Part shown: positions 61,784 through 64,000 of the stretch, one piece after another | Layout of the letters: every line of letters begins with the position of its first letter | Numbering within the stretch: position 1 is the first letter of the stretch | NCBI GenBank assembly: GCA_947567595.1 | Contig: CANOMQ010000006.1 | Coordinates: 62,001 to 126,000 of the forward strand | Length of the DNA: 64,000 nt | Reading direction: 5' to 3' | Source of the DNA: an uncultured Lachnospiraceae bacterium | Lineage (GTDB): Bacteria > Bacillota > Clostridia > Lachnospirales > Lachnospiraceae | Program-made: the position numbers and the translations under genes | The notes under the pieces: generated by a model | The model's database searches: none | What the model was told of the DNA's origin: nothing | The model's input: the letters and a program-made list of their open reading frames with translations, nothing else

Positions 61784-62025
61784 AACAGGAGACAGTCGAT
61801 CGAAAGAGAAAAAATGCCTCGGATGATTTTGATTTGCAGTTAAAGATAATAGATGCAATCAAAACCAGTGAGATGAATGATTTAGATAAAGATGAGCTGT
61901 TGAAACGAATATTTAACGGTGCCGCAGCGCCCCGGCTTGCTGAAAAAACGGATTGGGATGCTGTGGAGAATGAGACTTATGTAGATTACGATGAGCTTAG
62001 TGAAGATGGAGAGGATGTTGTATAA
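61738..62025 (+). CDS. C-terminal part of the partner protein, in the -1 frame
   Basis: Ninety-five codons overlapping the previous frame by 46 bases. The start would be TTG 61738 with no good ribosome site. The sequence (AAIDPKYDKYIQLKQETVDR, LKIIDAIKTSEMNDLDKDEL) reads as the natural continuation of LVLRDKETAD in the previous frame, so both probably belonged to one protein of about 585 residues. I looked for a slippery heptamer in 61690-61783 and found none, so a one-base deletion or a sequencing error is more likely than programmed frameshifting. It could also be a separate small gene. Confidence 0.5.
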   Translation: MLAAIDPKYDKYIQLKQETVDRKRKNASDDFDLQLKIIDAIKTSEMNDLDKDELLKRIFNGAAAPRLAEKTDWDAVENETYVDYDELSEDGEDVV

Positions 62026-62033
62026 TTATATTG

Positions 62034-62960
62034 TTAAAACATTCCTTTTATATCACAAATAATTCCATTCTCTGCACGAAAACGATATACATTCGGGGCA
62101 GCATTTTCATGAATCATATAAAAAGAACCATCAAAATAGGATACATAATACGGCGTACCGTTATTTCCAAACAGGCTATAAAGATTTTCATAATTACCTG
62201 TACTGAAATCTTCAAGAGTCTTTGCGCGGATAACGGTAGACATCTGCAAGTTATAATGCCTGTCGGTGGATATGGTAACAAAAAAGTAACCATCTATTAT
62301 GCTGATTTGCACCATGCCGGAAATGCTGTCAGGGACGGGATATTCATTGAGTACCTCAAAAGTTTTTTTGTCCACCATCAGGATGCTGCTGCGTTCCACT
62401 GACGGGAAGAGGATAACGTCACCCAAAATGGTAAAAGAGCGTACATAACAATTGTTTAGTTCAGATACCGTCTTGACTTCCTGCAGAGTAATAAGCTTTG
62501 TTTCAGGTGTTCTCTTGTATAGATACATTTCACCTGTCATGGAACTCCATACATAGAATAATCCGTCAGTATAGTCATAATCCGCATAGTGAGGTCTGAT
62601 GCCTACTTGCTCAAAGGTTTGTAAAGGCTTAAACGTATTGTATCCTTTTTCAAATGTAAGTATCCGGTTATTATCGGTATCGGTAACCATATAAATTTCC
62701 CCATCACTTGTAATGGCATGTGGTTTTTCCGTATTACGGGTCATAACCTTCCAGGTTTTCAAATTTGTACTTAGGCTGTCAGAATAGATAATTTGGTTAT
62801 GATTACAATCCACTATAAAATATAAATTGTTTATTTTGACAATCTGTGTGGGCATAAGCAGATAGGGGTATTCATTTTCTGCCGCATATGCAGGAATACA
62901 AAACGTCATACTGGCAATAATTGTAAGAAAAAGAAGAAAACTTCTGTAAGACCGATTCAT
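62034..62960 (-). CDS. secreted beta-propeller-like protein
   Basis: A 308-residue exported protein with a signal peptide (SFLLFLTIIASMTFCIPAYA-AENE). The mature part has repeated strand sets (LYFIVDCNHNQIIYSD, HAITSDGEIYMVTDTDNNRI, LFYVWSSMTGEMYLYKR, YFFVTISTDRHYNL) like NHL or YncE-type propellers. It has no catalytic motif, lipobox or anchor. Function unknown; a binding role is plausible. AAGGAG lies eight bases before ATG 62960. It converges on the partner protein gene, with only eight bases between stops. Confidence 0.65.
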   Translation of the reverse strand: MNRSYRSFLLFLTIIASMTFCIPAYAAENEYPYLLMPTQIVKINNLYFIVDCNHNQIIYSDSLSTNLKTWKVMTRNTEKPHAITSDGEIYMVTDTDNNRILTFEKGYNTFKPLQTFEQVGIRPHYADYDYTDGLFYVWSSMTGEMYLYKRTPETKLITLQEVKTVSELNNCYVRSFTILGDVILFPSVERSSILMVDKKTFEVLNEYPVPDSISGMVQISIIDGYFFVTISTDRHYNLQMSTVIRAKTLEDFSTGNYENLYSLFGNNGTPYYVSYFDGSFYMIHENAAPNVYRFRAENGIICDIKGMF

Positions 62961-63147
62961 GAGGCAGCTCCTTGCGATTTATGTTTGGTATTTTGACGGA
63001 AAATATAAATATATAATTATATTATTATATATACAGTTAAAATGCAACTAATGAATTGTTTTCATAAACATAAAAGCGTAACAGTTAGCACGCAATAATA
63101 TAGATAAAAAAGCTATGTGTTTTGGTATAGCAACGGAGGATAGAAAA

Positions 63148-64000
63148 ATGAAATGTCCCAAATGTCATAAGGAAATTAGTGATAACGCAGAGATTTGCAG
63201 CGAATGTGGGGAGAGGATTGTGTCATTCGAGACTAAAGCAACGCCAATTACACCTGTTATATCACTTACACCTACACCAGCGCCTTCGATAATAGAAAAC
63301 AATGAGGAAAAAACGTCTAAAGGGAAATATATGGTGGCAGGCGGAGCTGTTTTAGCTGCGCTGATATGTATTATATGCATTATACGGTTGATGCCAAAAG
63401 AAACCTCTTCCTCTAATTCTGATATGCCGACAGAATTGGAAACGGTTCCTATTTCCAATTCTGTGAAAAATGAAATACCAACAGATCTTTTTTCGGTACC
63501 GGATGAATTGCTTGAAACAGGAAAAAGTCAGATAACGAAAGATACAGAACTTGTAGATGGCATAAACAATCTTGCCGAGGCAATGCATCAATTTGCAAAA
63601 GAAGCGGAAGAAGCCGGTGATGTAAGTCTGGCATCAGAGCGAATAGAGGATGCATATGACATTTATAGTTCCGCAGTGATTCAGCACAAGGCGTTCTTGG
63701 AAAAACAAGCGCTTTCCGGTGCCATATACAGCCAGATATTATTAGAACTGGACGAGGCAATTTCCTTGGGAAACGATTTGGCAGAGAAAGGATATGCAGT
63801 TAATATGTCTTTACTAAAAGATTCCCGGAGTGATTTTGAAACATCCTATGCAGATAAGGTTATTACTACATTTGATGAATTTACAACCAGAGAAACATGG
63901 TCTAGGACGGAAGCATGGAATTTAATGTCAGCCACTGCGGATAACATGTTTGATAAATCTGATTTGGATAATCCAATCCGGCTCCGGTATGCCTATGCGC
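63148..64000 (+). CDS. zinc-ribbon membrane protein, 3' truncated by window edge
   Basis: The frame is open from ATG 63148 to the end of the window (284 codons). Residues 1-22 are a zinc ribbon (Cys3, Cys6, Cys17, Cys20; KCPKCHKEISDNAEICSECG). A Pro/Thr linker and one membrane segment follow (YMVAGGAVLAALICIICIIR, about 61-82). The rest is a helical domain (LVDGINNLAEAMHQFAKEAE), presumably external. Such zinc-ribbon plus single membrane segment proteins are common in Firmicutes with varied outer domains. GGAGGA lies eight bases upstream. Function unknown. Confidence 0.75.
   Translation, partial: MKCPKCHKEISDNAEICSECGERIVSFETKATPITPVISLTPTPAPSIIENNEEKTSKGKYMVAGGAVLAALICIICIIRLMPKETSSSNSDMPTELETVPISNSVKNEIPTDLFSVPDELLETGKSQITKDTELVDGINNLAEAMHQFAKEAEEAGDVSLASERIEDAYDIYSSAVIQHKAFLEKQALSGAIYSQILLELDEAISLGNDLAEKGYAVNMSLLKDSRSDFETSYADKVITTFDEFTTRETWSRTEAWNLMSATADNMFDKSDLDNPIRLRYAYA

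Overview
The window reads as a chromosomal segment of a motile, anaerobic Firmicute of the Lachnospiraceae type (Clostridium cluster XIVa); I cannot name the genus. Reasons: strong AGGAGG ribosome binding sites throughout, a flagellin/FliS pair, a Firmicutes-style Tad locus with small Flp1-like pilin and DUF5702/DUF6382-like genes, reverse rubrerythrin with PerR, YesMN-type two-component genes, an mgl sugar importer, and a giant secreted pectate lyase with Ig-like repeats. No rRNA, tRNA, CRISPR array or intact insertion sequence was seen.

Layout. 1-1.2 kb: 3' part of glgB. 1.3-7.3 kb: a flagellar unit behind a sigma-28-like promoter (large flagellar-associated protein, flagellin, fliS), converging on a DUF2508-type gene. 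7.6-17.8 kb: an 11-gene Tad/Flp pilus operon (two prepilin peptidases, TadZ, TadA, TadB, TadC, pilin, DUF5702 protein, two TadE-like proteins, FHA protein). 17.8-22 kb: remnants (Rpn nuclease tail, CAP-domain surface protein), a RelB/ParE toxin-antitoxin pair, a small XRE regulator and a secreted Glu/Thr-rich protein. 22-25.5 kb: a hemerythrin-receiver protein and an AAA/PD-(D/E)XK protein. 25.5-33.7 kb: a patch of small accessory and decaying genes (Vat-like acetyltransferase, flavodoxin fragment, GNAT-chloramphenicol acetyltransferase chimera, broken GyrI-like, TetR, transposase, Abi and YoeB genes). 33.7-46.1 kb: a chemoreceptor coupled to an FMN-binding lipoprotein, then a divergent sugar-sensing and uptake block (AraC-type response regulator, histidine kinase, membrane-anchored sugar-binding protein, two sugar-binding lipoproteins, mglA, mglC). 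46.2-51.6 kb: housekeeping and regulation (reverse rubrerythrin-perR, an OmpR-type two-component pair, RluA-type pseudouridine synthase, an unknown gene, a MerR regulator). 51.6-58.9 kb: the 2314-residue PL9-like pectate lyase. 58.9-64 kb: an Rpn remnant, then a two-gene set (phosphorylase-fold nucleosidase plus a partner) whose proteins share a 32-residue motif, then a secreted beta-propeller-like protein and a zinc-ribbon membrane protein that runs off the end.

How it fits together. Flagella, Tad pili, chemoreceptor, sugar sensing, galactose-type import and pectin cleavage together suggest a plant-polysaccharide-foraging gut bacterium. The strongest candidate for an undescribed system is 59.2-62.0 kb: a stand-alone nucleosidase-like effector ending in a motif that is repeated, ungapped and about half identical, near the N-terminus of its neighbour. 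This resembles the homotypic signalling motifs that link effectors to sensors in bacterial immunity, but that role is inferred.
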